In this document: positions 1 through 12,495 of the stretch, in pieces
Numbering within the stretch: position 1 is the stretch's first letter
How the letters are laid out: each line of letters starts with the position of its first letter
Source of the DNA: Mesodorylaimus sp. YZB2_4
Lineage: Eukaryota > Nematoda > Enoplea > Dorylaimida > Dorylaimidae
Direction: 5' to 3'
Assembly: GCA_030248295.1 (NCBI GenBank)
Contig: JASANH010000821.1
Location: 186,001-250,000, forward strand
DNA: 64,000 nt
The notes under the pieces: generated by a model
The model's input: only the letters and a program-made list of their open reading frames with translations
What the model was told of the DNA's origin: nothing
The model's database searches: none
Translations under genes and position numbers: made by a program

Positions 1-3000
1 GATGGTATGATCAGATCAGTGACTGATTGTGATCACTGATCGCCATCTCTCAGAGCCATCACTCGCCACTGATGGGCCATCAAGGTGATCACTGGTTGCT
101 GTGCATTACTACTAACAGCAGTGGCCGGATGTTCTCAGCGGAACTGTGACCGCGGCTAATGAGAATATGCTCATCTGTCTAGACTGCAACCATGGCCACT
201 GATTCAGTTTGAATACGGACAGCTTATCAGTGGCGGGATTCACCGTCCTTCTCAGCCTCGAGCTCGGGCTGTCTGATTTCCTGTCTGTACTTATTCTACC
301 TCAATATTCTTCTTATCATTTTCTTGTTATTCGTGGTCACGTGGGTCTTCTCACCCATTTCGTGATCGATCTCGATAAAGACAGGCTAGCATGGCTGCAC
401 GTTGACACGAATGAGGTAAGATACTGTACGGATTAGCACGATGGGTCGAATTTCTTGTCCAGATGAACTTGACTAGTGCGGGGTGTGACTAGCATTGTAT
501 GGGTTGGATCCACTGATCGTGAGAGTTGAAACGTGTTTTACCAGGTGGGGAAGGGGGGTTGATACCGACACTTCAAGCCCAAGGCTCCGAAAGATAGTTG
601 CCCATCATACTCCCAGATACTATTCTTCCTTCAAACGCACTTCGGTCAGGCTGGTTTTTATGACTAGTTGAGTTATCGAATTTGATTACTTTCTCGTGCC
701 CAAGTGCGCGACTCCGAAAAGTGTCTCGTCACCTTTTGTCACTTTTCGCACTTATTCGCCCATGTTTCAAGCCAGCCATTTCCTCAAAGCAGTTGTGTGT
801 GTAAGCCCAAAAATGGTGTCTGTTAGCCACGGGTCTATTCACCTTGTATTTACGGCCTCTTTGGACAGCTGTTCGCTCGGCCAGCCGTGTTTGCATTGAA
901 CCGTTGTTTTGAAACCTGCTGGCTGAATGACCGGCAGTCACCAAACCAAGAGCAGTCATTATTGAACCTGTCGGATATGGTTACCCGTGCGGCTCATTGC
1001 CTCCCCCTGTGCACACCCTTCCACTAAATAAATTCCCGAAACTGCCTTTTCGTACACTCTTCGAGATATATTCCAGTCCAAACGACATTGTTCCTAATAC
1101 TTCCTTTTATAGTCACTTTTTATTTCAATTTTGCTATTTTTAAACCTCCTTCACGATCTTCAATTCAATAATACTTGGACAAACCCTCTCATTACCCTTA
1201 TTCGCTCACTATGCCCCCATTGCCATTTATGGCATTGCGTTCGCCATATTGGAGTGGAGTCAAGGCGGCTAATCTAGTTTTCATACTTTTCGCGCCACTC
1301 CTCTGCACCACATCGTCTGCTCTCCTGCCTTTCTGCACTCACCCAAAAGACAATGTTACGTTCGTCAGTCCGTCTGTTTCGGCGGATGTGATTCACCTTA
1401 TTTTCTGTCCGTAACCCCGACCAATGCCAGCGCGTTGTGGGATGGGGGGGGGGGCTGTTAACATGTGCTGACATGTTTGTTGGGGCACACAGCCATTCTT
1501 CATTCGACGCTTGTTTGTAAACTCTATCGCGCTACTCGTTGCGCTTTGGCGACCAAAGGCTTGCGCAAAAGATTTTGATTGATTTTTTGTCGGAAAGTGA
1601 ACTTTTCATGAATTGACCCGTTTCGAATAACATTTTTGACGTTTTTGACGAAATAGAGTTTGATACAAATTTTTTAGCTCAGGGTTGGATGTTAGGAAAT
1701 ATTGGTAGAAAAGAGAAACAGATTTTGAAAAAGTAGAGAGTTTATGTTTCTATGAATTTTCGAGGGACTAAATTCTAAACAGTAAAGGTTTGGTAGCTTC
1801 ATTTGAAAATGGTTTTTCAAAATGATCTTTTGACTTCATTATTTTTGCGAACCCCGAAAATTAGCGTCGTCGAAACGAGAACGAGGTAAGTTTTTGTGCC
1901 GGGGATTTTTGTAAACACTAAAATAAAATGCTAGAAATTTTAATGGGGAGAAAATAAAAGGAGGGTCACAGCCAAATGGGTCCTAAGAGAGGCCATATTG
2001 ACCGCACCTTTGACCGGTTTTTCTTTTTGACTCTGGTTTCACTAATTTTCCATTTTTCGTTTTATCATTATCGTCGATAAGGTTGTTATCACTGTTCACT
2101 TTTGATGTATTGTATAACTTATTGTTTTTGTGATGTCCTACCTAACCTTTCTGATTTGCTTGTCCACCATCGACCGACCCGTCGATCGGGGCCGTATCGG
2201 TTTGGGGACCGACCCAAGGTTTGTCTCGGCTTGATCGGAATTTTGAGTTCCCGCCAAAGTATCTTTCTCTCTGGGCTAAAACATCCTTCAACCCGTCCCC
2301 TCCTGACTACTGGTGTCCCTCATCGATGACCTTATATCAACGGAAGAATAGCGCAAGACAACGTTAAGTTGGTTCTGGACTGTTGGGGGCCTTGGGTCGG
2401 CTCGACTCACGATCAGTGGCCTCACCTGGGTTAGTTTGGGTTCACGATAAAGGGTGGTCTGCCCTGGCGTGGGTTCGTGACATGGGCAATGTCCGGATGC
2501 GAAGAGTTTAGAGGTAAGTTTTCCCGCCATTTTCAGTTTGAAATCGAATATGGCCGCCTACTCATATGATAGCTATCGTTGGCTCATTTCCTTTAAATTT
2601 ATCTGAGAGTAGGGTAAGACATGCACGGAAGTTCTTAGCACATGTTTGCTATGTCCCTTGGACCACTGGACCGGCCGGCAGGTATGTTTAGCCAACTGTA
2701 TCCTCCTTTGAGCTATTTTGTCCCCCCCCCCTTTTTCGTGTTTTCCACAGTACTTTTCATTTTGGGTGGGTCTACCCTGTTTGTCCCTGCATTCGTGTCC
2801 ATCCAGCCAACTACAAATTGTTCAATTGACTCCTTTCAGGTGGCTCTTGGTGTGGCACAATGGGTAGGCATTGGTTCGATGGACCACTTACTTCCGCTGC
2901 CAATTTTGAACAAGACGTGTTGGTGCCGGTAGAAGGCGAATTAGCTTGGTGGTTCAGTTGAATAGGCTGGAAGAAGCATTGACCCTTTGTATTGTTAGCT

Positions 3001-4126
3001 AAGGTAAGAAGGTCGATATATCGACGTTGCCCCATCAACCCCGCGCCTCCGTTCGATTGACGAGTGTTCGGGTGCCGGGCGACAGATGGACGTGTTGAAA
3101 AGAAGGGCGTCGGTTACCATCAACAACCGACCATGTCCGTTCCCAAACTCTTCTCCCTTCCCCCCTTAGCCTGGCTCTGGAGTTAGGCGTCCACTCATCG
3201 TACTAGTGCTCTGACGCTAAGGTCGGCTGGTCACCTGGTTCTGGTTCCACTCCTCCCATCGTCCTTGCCTACGATGCTTTCTCATCAGATCTTACTTCAC
3301 CCTGTCTACAGAGCAAATTAAAGTATTTTCTCCAGTTTGCAGGATATTCCATACGAAGCCCGCCAATTCGATGCGTCTTTTTTCGTATTTGACGAAATTC
3401 GCCAATGCGATGTGTCCGATTCACCCGGTCTACTGAATTTAGATGAGTGCTGGATAGTATCTGTCTTCTAGCACCATTTGAATTCAGTTCTTCTGGTGGA
3501 AGGATTCGACCATCTTTTAGACTCTAGTCGGAGTCGAATGACAGTGTCTTGTACTGCGAGTGCAATATTGACATGTGCATGTTTTTTTTGAGGCGATTAT
3601 AATATTTTGAACACTTGCATTGAACAGTTAAGTCCAAAGTTGATGATAGGTCAGAGCTATCAGCTAAAATATGCATGATAAGATGGAGGACAAAGCGCTC
3701 GTGAAAAAGCACCACTGTGAACGATTGGTCTCGATCAGCTGTTTGGGCTGTTACTAATCATCGTATTTTAAACTATACCATCCAGGCCCACGCACCGCTG
3801 GTCGATGTTTCCATGGCCACAGATAACGTGTAATTCGCAGAGTGCGTAGAGCGAGGCATAGTCGAGCAGTACCCGGACACTCCTTGCCGCAGATGTATGT
3901 TCGCCTATACCCATAGGTACCTCGATTGAGCACATACGATGTAGTGTTGTGTCCAACTACTCTAGTATGGATGACGGATACTCATGGGGTGCAAAAACAA
4001 ACAAGATGACTACGTGATACAAGATCATTGGTTCTCTGATCAATCAATGCAAGGCAACACGTGGATGAATCGCACACGATATTCAAGTGTAAAGGCACTG
4101 TCCCGACCCCGCATGCCCTTCCATGG
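1..4126. other. No recognised gene
   Basis: I see no convincing coding exon, RNA gene or repeat family here. Open frames are under about 110 codons, mostly mutually overlapping, and none has a recognisable motif or a supported splice pair. There is a G tract near 1443 and AT-rich sequence around 1560-2060. The part just below 4126 is expected to hold the 3' untranslated region of the minus-strand CaaX gene. Confidence 0.5.
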
Positions 4127-7100
4127 TCACATGAGCACGCAACAGTTGCGGGAACGCACCAAGGGCACCAAAGGAACAGAATCTGGGAAACTAAACCGTC
4201 GTTTCGAAGCTGTGTTAGTGGACACGTCGTCCATTGACTGGACATGGTTGGCTCCTCCCACTGCCATCGATCGCAGGTGAGATTTGGCCAGAAATGTGTC
4301 CGCACCATCCACGTCCAAGGCTTCCAATGCGTTGACGGTTATACGCATGCGTTCTTCGTCTTCCATCTCCGACTCGACGTAAGTGGCTCGCGGGATCAAC
4401 GAGCCGAGTTTAGAGCGCTTTTTGGAAGTAGTGCTGCCAGTGCCCTGAAAATGAAGTGAAGTCATTGAAAAAATAACACATTCGCAAATCTTCGTAACTG
4501 CTGGCCATGGGGCTCGATGTTACATGGAATGAACAGGACGCGCGACCATACGCAGCATACGATTTCCAGGTCGAACTCTTCATTCTTCTCCTCACCTCAT
4601 CTGTGCGCCCTTACCCCATGAGGTCCTTATACGCAGTACACCTAGAGCTATTACTCTCGAGACCCCATACATAAGGCGTCTGGAAAAGTTGGACCTCGAT
4701 TCTAGCAAGCGAATAAAAATTTTCACAGAAGAATCATAAAACATTCGGTACATCTGGTGCGAGTGACACTGTTTCAAAGTCACGCGCTTACTGACCATAT
4801 ACATATGTAGGCAGCAGCTTCTACGGCAAATGTACAATTTTTAGTGCAACCATAAGATTTGAAGGGAAATCTAAATCGACTAATTGGACTTGAAGCAAGG
4901 TTATCAGCAATTTATAAACTGTGTGGCAACGTGGATAGAACAGATTCTTCGCAATTGGCAGAGAGTACTTTTTGAGGTCATTGACTGTGGCACCCAAAGT
5001 ACAAATTTCATAAAGTTGGTTGCTTAAGGTCTTGAGGTCAAGCTTCGACCAACCACGCCTACTCGACAGGACCAGGACCAACCTGCTTCTCATTTGCGTG
5101 CCATGTACGCTAACTGACAATGGAAATAGAATAGGTAAAAAGGAGGAATAAACTCAAAGCGAAAACACTTAGCCAGCCAAATACTACAGTCTCCACTGGC
5201 TCGACCCTGCCCGGAGCTGGCAGCTAGAAACAGACCGGAAGACTTGGTTGGTTGCCTGGGTTTTTCGCTTTGTGTGAAACCTCAACTGCTCACTCCAGCC
5301 AGATTTACTATGATGGTCAAATATGTGTTCCTTAGCCGAAGAGTGCGCTGCATGGTTTGGCATGGCTCAAGAATGACATGATGACTTCTTACAAAACCAC
5401 TAAAATACCATGTTGTCTTGCTTAGTATTTTCTTTCAGTATTTATCCATGTTCACAGCACCACATCGCATGCATGTATCCTATCATTCTGAGTGCCTCCT
5501 TATCTTCATCGTATTCGGCGAATCTGTTGTACTTTCCTACAAACTTGTCTGGTCTAGCCTGACTACGGAAAGAAAATAATAGCTTATTTTGGTCCTGGTG
5601 TAATACTGTAGGCATGGCCTATTCTAAGGCCTGTGACATGAAGAAAGAATAGTGGATCCGTGACTAGTCAAGGTGGAGATGAGAATCAGTGATGCTAATG
5701 CTATCAGGCAGCACCACACTCTCCGTTCAAAGCCGAGTAACACAGATATGCTAAGAATCTCACTTTTCGCACTGGGATGTCTTGTGATGATGAAGATATA
5801 AGAGTGGAAATAAACATCTGTGAAATCGACTGCTTGGAATCTTCGATATGTGGGGGTGAAAAAGGGTGTCGATGTGTCAAAAAAGGCCTGTTGAAAAGTA
5901 GAAAAGTGCAGTTTAAGTGGAAACCCTTGCACATTGCCTTCGCAGCATCCATCGTGCTGCCATGGTGAAAATTTAGAAAACCTACATTTACATTCATTAT
6001 TGGTGAAGACATTCTAGTGACTTGACTTAATAAGTGACTAGATTTCGGCTAAATATGGTTCAGCCTTATCGGCAGCACAGATTTGAAGCTCGGAATGTCA
6101 TTGAAGAGGTCCAGGTACAGAAAGAAAGAACGAACACCGTCTGTGTGAGGGAAAGCAGCTCTCTCACAATAGGATGCACTAATTTTTCAATTAGGAGGTA
6201 TTTGCTTTTTACTTTATGAATGGAAAAGTAACGGAAAGAATCCGCAATCAATATTACAATGTCTTTTTCAGGGTGGTGTCTGGTGTCTTTGTGCGCTTCG
6301 AAGATGGCTGAACAAATGGTTATTTTGAGAGCATACATGTATAGGGACAGTGTGTCCCGCACAGTATGCTTTAAGGAGCGGCCGCGGTGGTGCAGCGGTT
6401 CAGCATTCGTCTCTCCGTATTGCTCTGGAGCGAGTGGCTGGACTCGCCCTGGGTTCGATCCCCGGTGATGGAGGTCGGTTTGCGAACCATTAACCCTCGT
6501 TGACCTTGCACGTTAGGCCGCGGGTGACTCTCCCAGAAGCTTCGCGGTGCTTCCAGTGGAGAGACGGAAGGCAAACGAGAAGGCAGTCTCGTCCATTATC
6601 TAAAAGGCTAGCAGTCAACGAGCCATCGTCGGAGGTAGTCAGTGCAGTCCAGGATGCCCTCGTGTGGAGGCGCTCCTAGCGGAGAGGCACTGAGGGAGCC
6701 TGCAGTGAGAGCTGGTCACCTCACGGCCTCGCTTATCACATCATGACTGGTGGGGGAATTGTGACGACGCGCCCAACGCACGGAAATAAAAAAAATTATG
6801 TAAATCGAAAGAGCAAAAACCACCCACTCGCTACCAAGCAATATGGGTAGACGAATGCCAAGCCACTGAACCACCGCGGCTGCATTTACATGAATTCAGG
6901 AGAACCATTAAATGATTGCACCAGTATTCTGAAGGGAAATGATTGCGGGTCTCTTAGTCGAGATTTAGGATTTCTTTAGACAGAGCAGCAAAAATGCATA
7001 CTTCTCAAAGCAAAATTAGATGAAATCGGAGTCCCCAATTTTTCTATACACCTTATGCTTCACCTAACCTGAGCACTGCGCACAAGCAGCTGTCCGATGG

Positions 7101-10100
7101 TCGTACCAATAATGTGTAGAGGCTCGACTGGCGATCGATACTCTGTGCGGAGCCGGCAGCTGGGAGCGTCACCCGTCAGGGTGACGCTTCAGCCATGTAC
7201 TAGGTCGGAGGACTTGGTGGGGTGGTGTAAAAGCTCCACCGGTCACTCCCTCCAGTAATACGGACCCAGTCGCATCGCAAATGGAAAGAGGCAAAGCGAA
7301 ATCCTGAACCCCTAACTTCTTACCTCGTCACTATCAAAAAGTTCAGTCTTGGCAATTTCACCACGCCTCGATCCATGTACGATGGCCGTATGATGGACCA
7401 TTGCGCTGGTATCCTCGAGGAGTAGCCGCTTATTTTCTGCGTCCTCGTCGTTCGATGGCACTCGTCCGTATTCCTTGGCACCTCGATTTCTAAACACCAT
7501 TAACCCTTCTTCTAATTCTTCTTTTAAACTTTTCTGGCCTTTCCCTGGATTTGTCTCCAATTGTTTCCTGGCCGTGTGTTGCCTAACATCCTCATTTTTG
7601 AGAAGTCGTTCGAAGATCGTATCATCCTCGTCCAATTCTGGATCCGACCAATCTTCATCTTTCCATTTTTTCACTTTTTCTTCCAATCGCATATCCTTAA
7701 TCACTTGTCGATTAAGTTCCTTGACTTGTTTGGATTTGATCATGCCATCCGATGCGAGATCCCGCATAGCATCACGGACGACTGGATTAGTATCCAGTTC
7801 GAATTCATCCATTCCGTAAGCTGAACGACTTAAATTCAATGTATTTTTACCTTTGGCAATATAAAATTGACCCTTTGCTTCTTGACCACTGGTCTCTTTT
7901 TGTCGACCATCGTCCACTTCCGAATTAAGTTCACGTAAAAATGGATTGATATGATGCGACATGGACATGAGGCCGTGTGTGTCATTTCCATTCTCCACTG
8001 CTAATTCCATCATATCGCTGGACAAATCGGGGCATGAACCAGTGATCATTACGCAATGATTAGCACTTTGAATCAGGTCTAAATCGTTTGGATAATAGCA
8101 ACTTTGTTGAACCAAATGCTCGCCCGCTGTCCCGATTAGTACATCGCAGACGGCCGTCGAGCCAGACTCGTGTTGCATTTTTGTTAAGTCCGGCTCGGAT
8201 CTGAACAAATTCGAAGAACGAGTCAGAGCTAACAGAGGTCTTCAACGAGTAAACACGACCTAATGCGCCGCTCTTTGCCATTTGTTGACTTACCTCCTCG
8301 TCTCAGCCAAATGTGGACTTGTCAACGAGCTGGTCGTCTCGTCGTCTTCGTCATCGTCCTCCGATCTTTGACCAATATTCTCCTCAGATTTCACTTCACT
8401 GCTTGTCAAATCGATTTGTTGCTGATTCGATTGTTGATCTTTAATCGATTGCGATTTGGTTTGCTGATATTTGGTATCCAAAGTCGACGACTTTTTATTC
8501 TTTTTCTTACGTTTCCTTTTCAATACGATGGCTGGTATTGGACGACCGAGACCGGCTAGAATGCAAAGCAGAGGGTCGATTCTTAGTTCATAAACTATGA
8601 ATGCTTATTTTCTAATGCCCGTATGGACAGGTGCATTTAGCTCTCACCGTCAATCGTGGTCATATTAGCCGTGTATCCTGTGGGTATGCCCGGACCGCTA
8701 GGTGTACCACTGCCCGATGTCCCTCCTCGTAACGATGTCGTAGGTGCGAATGGAATCAGCGCTTGTTGACGATGATGACGCTGCTGATATTGATTTTGTT
8801 GATGTTGTTGCTGTTGTTGTAAAATGAGCTGTTGCAGTTTCTGATTATGGTAAGCAGTTGTAGTTGGCATAGGAGGATGTTGACCACGTAGTACGCGGGG
8901 GTTATGTGCATAGACACGAGCTAATTGAGAATGCAAAGCGGCCAATGAGGCGGCTGCAGCAGCTGCTGAACCAGGACCCGCAGGCCATCCAGTCGGAGCT
9001 CCGGTGGCTGGTGTCGGAAGAGGTAACGGGATGAATGATGGAGTTGGACCTGGTCCCATGCCTAAACAAAGCGCCCTTAGATTGCAGTTTTGAGCGGTGT
9101 GCTTGTCTTGGACAGACTGCACTGTCTTTGCGAGTCCTCGAAGTGTAAGCTCAAGTTTGCAAAACAGTTGAGGTAATCGAAACCGTGCGCGACGTACCTG
9201 TCGGCGGCATAGACAATGGAAAAGGAGCTGGCATGGGCGGCGTCAATGCGGGCGGATGAATGATTGGCGTTGTTTTTGAATTCAAGGCAACAAGGGGCTG
9301 TTGTTGAGTCGGAGTGGGCAGGGGCTGTTGAAAAGGAATTTGAGACATTTCTTTGGATGAGGAGCCGGAAACGAAATTTGCGCCTTGTTGATTGACTGCG
9401 ATCTGTTGTTGCTGTGTCACATAAGAACCATTCGAGGATAGCTGAACTGATCGAGGTACAAATTCGGGCGCTTTCCACCATTCTATAATCAAATTTCGAA
9501 AATAAGAAACTCACTTGGGAAATAAAATCTTCTTTCAACTCCTCTCCGTCTGTCACTACATCTTGTCCGAGATTCGACTCTGTTTGATAGACAAGAGGCG
9601 GCAGAAGCAGCTTTCACCTGGGAACCTTGTCTACAGCAAGGGTTACGTGCTAGTTTACAGATTCCAAGAATGTAAATAAGATAAACGCTAGATGAGTGCA
9701 GTAGACGCAAGATAGCGCACCCTGTAATGCAGCAAGGCGCTCATGAAACGGGCACAGAAAACCTGCGGACATAGCTGCTGGGTCATGGCTAGCATCTGGC
9801 CTACCAGCAGGCAAGAAATGTCAAACTTCCGTTCCCAACTGAATACTTTTGAATTATTCCATAAGGCTACAGCTGAAAAACAATGAGCCCCGTAGACGCC
9901 CTATGAAAAGCATCATTATTGCATAAAGCTATGGTGCCTAGTTTTATTGCTCTTAGATCGCGCCGCAGAAAGCTGAAAATTCTACCTAGAGAGCCTCATA
10001 CTGTCGGATTTAGTCGCATTGTGCTCGTTCCATCCATTTCCAGGCATTCTTTTCTATGAAAAAAGACCTACCTACTGCAGATGTCATCAAGACTCCTCTC

Positions 10101-10421
10101 GAGGCTTCGTTGATTGTAAAGAACACAAACTTCCGTTAGCTTAACACAGCTTCAAAACTACCCGAGACAACCCAAATCAGTATCACCTCTCACCTGACTT
10201 ATCAATCGATTTTGCCCTGTCTTTTTCGCCTCTACTTTGATGAACTTGCGCGATGTCCGTCGAACTCATTCCTTTCTGCTCACGATCAGTCGCGGTTGGC
10301 TCTTTGAGAAGGGGCGAGCTCGCACTGATTTGTTGGTCATCATCTTCTCCATTTCCATAATAGGAAGGAGGTGGAAAATCCTCTGGCTCGAATGATATTT
10401 TTTGCATTTTCCGTCCGATCA
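4127..10421 (-). CDS. Six-exon gene for a low-complexity protein ending in a CaaX box
   Basis: Exons, 5' to 3' on the minus strand: 10421-10194, 9482-9198, 9121-8648, 8555-8294, 8200-7324 and 4444-4127. Every intron has GT-AG ends and the phases match throughout (1,1,1,2,0), which is strong evidence for one gene. The protein holds a PPxY-like stretch (PPPSYY) early on, a Pro/Gln-rich middle with poly-Gln and poly-Ala, a basic run (KRKRKKKNKK), an acidic Ser-rich part, and a conserved-looking charged region in exon 5. It ends in CCVLM, a good farnesylation-type CaaX motif (CVLM), so membrane anchoring of the C-terminus is likely. I do not recognise the family. If exon 1 is first, translation can start at the ATG at 10407; an upstream exon at 28999-28606 also joins in phase. 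The last intron (4445-7323) contains an iGluR pseudogene fragment and a SINE. Confidence 0.75.
4445..5620. other. Intronic stretch of the CaaX gene
   Basis: No exon recognised. It contains one copy (about 5195-5310) of a roughly 100-bp module that recurs near 7150-7270 and 56790-56900. Confidence 0.4.
5630..6600 (+). repeat. Inverted duplicate of 16570-17640
   Basis: The stretch from the SINE head leftwards through the iGluR fragment matches 16570-17640 in reverse orientation over about 1 kb. Shared landmarks are the sequence running from GGAGCGG at the SINE head into GCATACTGTGCGGGACACAC, the repeated GAAAGAACGAAC segment, and the S1 coding start. The copies differ by scattered substitutions and small indels. 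Confidence 0.75.
5640..6012 (-). pseudogene. iGluR-like pseudogene fragment (S1 region)
   Basis: Reading leftward from about 6012, the sequence encodes the start of an iGluR-like protein (MSSPIMNVNVGFLNFHHG) and then frameshifts. It is a near copy of the start of the plus-strand pseudogene at 17260. Both lack the same roughly 22-residue segment of the S1 lobe (the NGTGTGMVG..RGEYD part of intact paralogues) and share the frame break after it, so one was copied from the other after inactivation. No membrane segments follow. It lies inside an intron of the CaaX gene. Confidence 0.75.
6378..6800 (+). mobile_element. tRNA-derived SINE
   Basis: The head has a tRNA-like internal pol III promoter: an A-box-like GGTGGTGCAGCGGTTCAG and, about 60 bp on, a B-box GGGTTCGATCCCC. 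A body of roughly 300 bp follows, ending in an A-rich tail near 6785-6797. A second copy in reverse orientation lies at 16560-16893. The body phrases on a benefit of one word, GCCCTCGTGTGGAGG, recur in the TIR elements at 36.1, 46.9, 48.5 and 61.5 kb. Confidence 0.7.
6800..7323. other. Intronic stretch with a recurring upstream module
   Basis: No exon seen. About 7150-7270 holds a module (AGGTCGGAGGACTTGG ... CTCCAGTAATACGGAC) that also precedes the intact iGluR-like gene at 56958 and recurs near 5195-5310. It includes a short perfect hairpin, GCGTCACCC-GTCA-GGGTGACGC, near 7166. Confidence 0.5.
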
Positions 10422-10493
10422 CTGCTGGTAATAATGGAAGTGAACAGAGTCTAGCCTCGCAAAAAATCTTAAAGTCTGCTAGAGTCCGAGTGT

Positions 10494-10620
10494 GTATAGA
10501 CTTGATAAGAATCACATCGGAGGCGCCACTCTGAACTGAAGGCCAGACTAGACTTGATATACTGTATAGACTTGATAAGAATCACATCGGAGGCGCCACT
10601 CTGAACTGAAGGCCAGACTA
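10494..10620. repeat. 57-bp tandem duplication
   Basis: The 57 bp at 10494-10550 (starting GTATAGACTTGATAAG) are repeated exactly at 10564-10620, with a 13-bp spacer that itself repeats GACTTGATA. It lies just upstream of the first recognised exon of the CaaX gene, where it could be intron or promoter. Confidence 0.9.
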
Positions 10621-12495
10621 TTGAAAAACGAAAGTCTAACAGAAATAATCTTGAAGGTTATCGATTAAAAATATTAATCAAAAGCGCTTTGATCAAATAC
10701 GAATCGCCCATTTCCTCAGTCCTAAAAGTTCAGTAACCTCAGCTGCGAACGCGACTCAGCGTGACTGGCCCTTGTGTTATGATGGAATGATCCACCCGGC
10801 CCGAACTTTTACGACTAGCACAAGGCTCAACTTGCGAGCTTTCTTGAATTCGCAAAGTTTTAAGACGAGGAGACTCGTTTGGTCCCCATTCCAAGTCGTT
10901 TAGCACATTTCGCCTACTCGACGACGAGATTGACTAGGCTTAAGGCCAAAGCGCTAGGGCTATAAGAAAGAAGGGTGACGAAGCCTGTTCGCCAGCCTCC
11001 CGACTGGCGATGAATCCTTCGAGGATGCGCCCCTCAATGCCGCCACGAAACCAAAACTCGTTAGGAAAAAGTCCACATACCTTCGCTATACCGTTCCAAA
11101 AGACCCGCTCTCATTTTTAGCCAACATCGAAAAGAAGCTTAGAGTTAAAAATTTTTAAGCACCCTTGTTTCCTTAAAGTTAAAGATCGATTCACCGCCGA
11201 TTTTAAAACAGCCGCTGTTGAGTGTTCCCTCGACGATGGCTAGTTTTTGGGTGAAGCTAAAAAGCTATCTAGACTAGCTTATATCTGCTTAGATCCGGCC
11301 AAAAGATGAAGCTAACATAAATAATGGATTGGGTTCCCCTTGAGTGACAGCGATAAGGTGCCTGCACAATTCGTCGATAGGGGGTCGAGTAGAGGGCTTT
11401 TCCAAAATGCCCTAATGACGATTGGGAGAGCAGCTGGTTTTTGTCACTTTTTCTAAACCTACATGTCATTTAAGCAAAAGTGATTTGTAAATTTGAAAAG
11501 CGAGGCAGTTTTATTGAGCTCTTGAGCCTTTTTGACGAAGATAGACTTGGTCGGCGGTGTGCTCTTTGTGTGTTTTGTGCTTGTGGGACTCTGATGGCAT
11601 ATTTTGTCCTCGAAAAGGGGTCCTCGTTCAGGGGAGGCACATTGAGATTTCTTTATAACTTTTTTGTTAGATACGTTGTAAAAAGTTCATCTAGCTTACT
11701 TCTGTTTCCCTGTTCGCCGCGCTCAAGAGTACCCGACACTCCCTCAGTCCTATACATGTGCATGTTTGGCTAAAATTTCACGCTCTTTTATCCGGACTCC
11801 CATGTTTTACTTTTTCGAATGGCAGAAAATGCACGACGAGCATGTAAACGTAAAATCAATAAAAATGGGCTTATCACTGCTATCATCTATGCAGTGCTGT
11901 CTACTCTAATCTGGCTTCGCTGCAGGATGGTCGTCCCGTGCTTCATCGCCGTGCACCTGTCTGACTCTCTTCTCTGAGAGTACAACGGGTTGATTTCATA
12001 ATCCATCTCCCGCATCTCTAGTTTTCTAATTTCCGAGTGCGTTTCCTTTCTCATCGAATTCTCCATGCTATGATATTCTTCTTTACATGAGCCGGAACCT
12101 AGATTGCTGAGGGGTGGCTTTTCTGAAAACTTGTTCAACGCATCATAGGGTGGCCTGCTGACGAAGGTGAGCCATATAGTCACTGATTTCACCCGACATA
12201 AAGGTCGTTAGGGCCTCTATCTGGAGATCGAAGGGCCTGTTATGCTTTCCGCCGTTGAATCGTGTCTGCTAGTGCCAAGAAAGGCATCAACTTTCATTAA
12301 ACCAAGCACTAATAAGTTGTCGTTGGTGCATCTTTCCTAGAAAGAGAATACGGGGCCGCAAGTGCGTTCAGCAGAGCCCGTCTTTCATCCATATTTTGCG
12401 CCTACGTCGCAGTAGAGTCGTCACTGGTCCCATCTCCATTTAACAAGCTTCATCCGCTCTCCAATATCCATTTTAGTCTATCTCCACTGAACACA
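10621..12495. other. No recognised gene
   Basis: Open frames here are short and show no family signature. Nothing repeat-like was recognised. The last 150 bp are presumably the promoter and 5' UTR of the iGluR-like gene at 12496. Confidence 0.45.

Noticed and set aside
9077-9556. A 159-codon minus-strand frame
   Set aside because: It is another frame of the CaaX gene exons; the alternative frame has matching splice phases and Pro/Gln-rich content continuous with neighbours.
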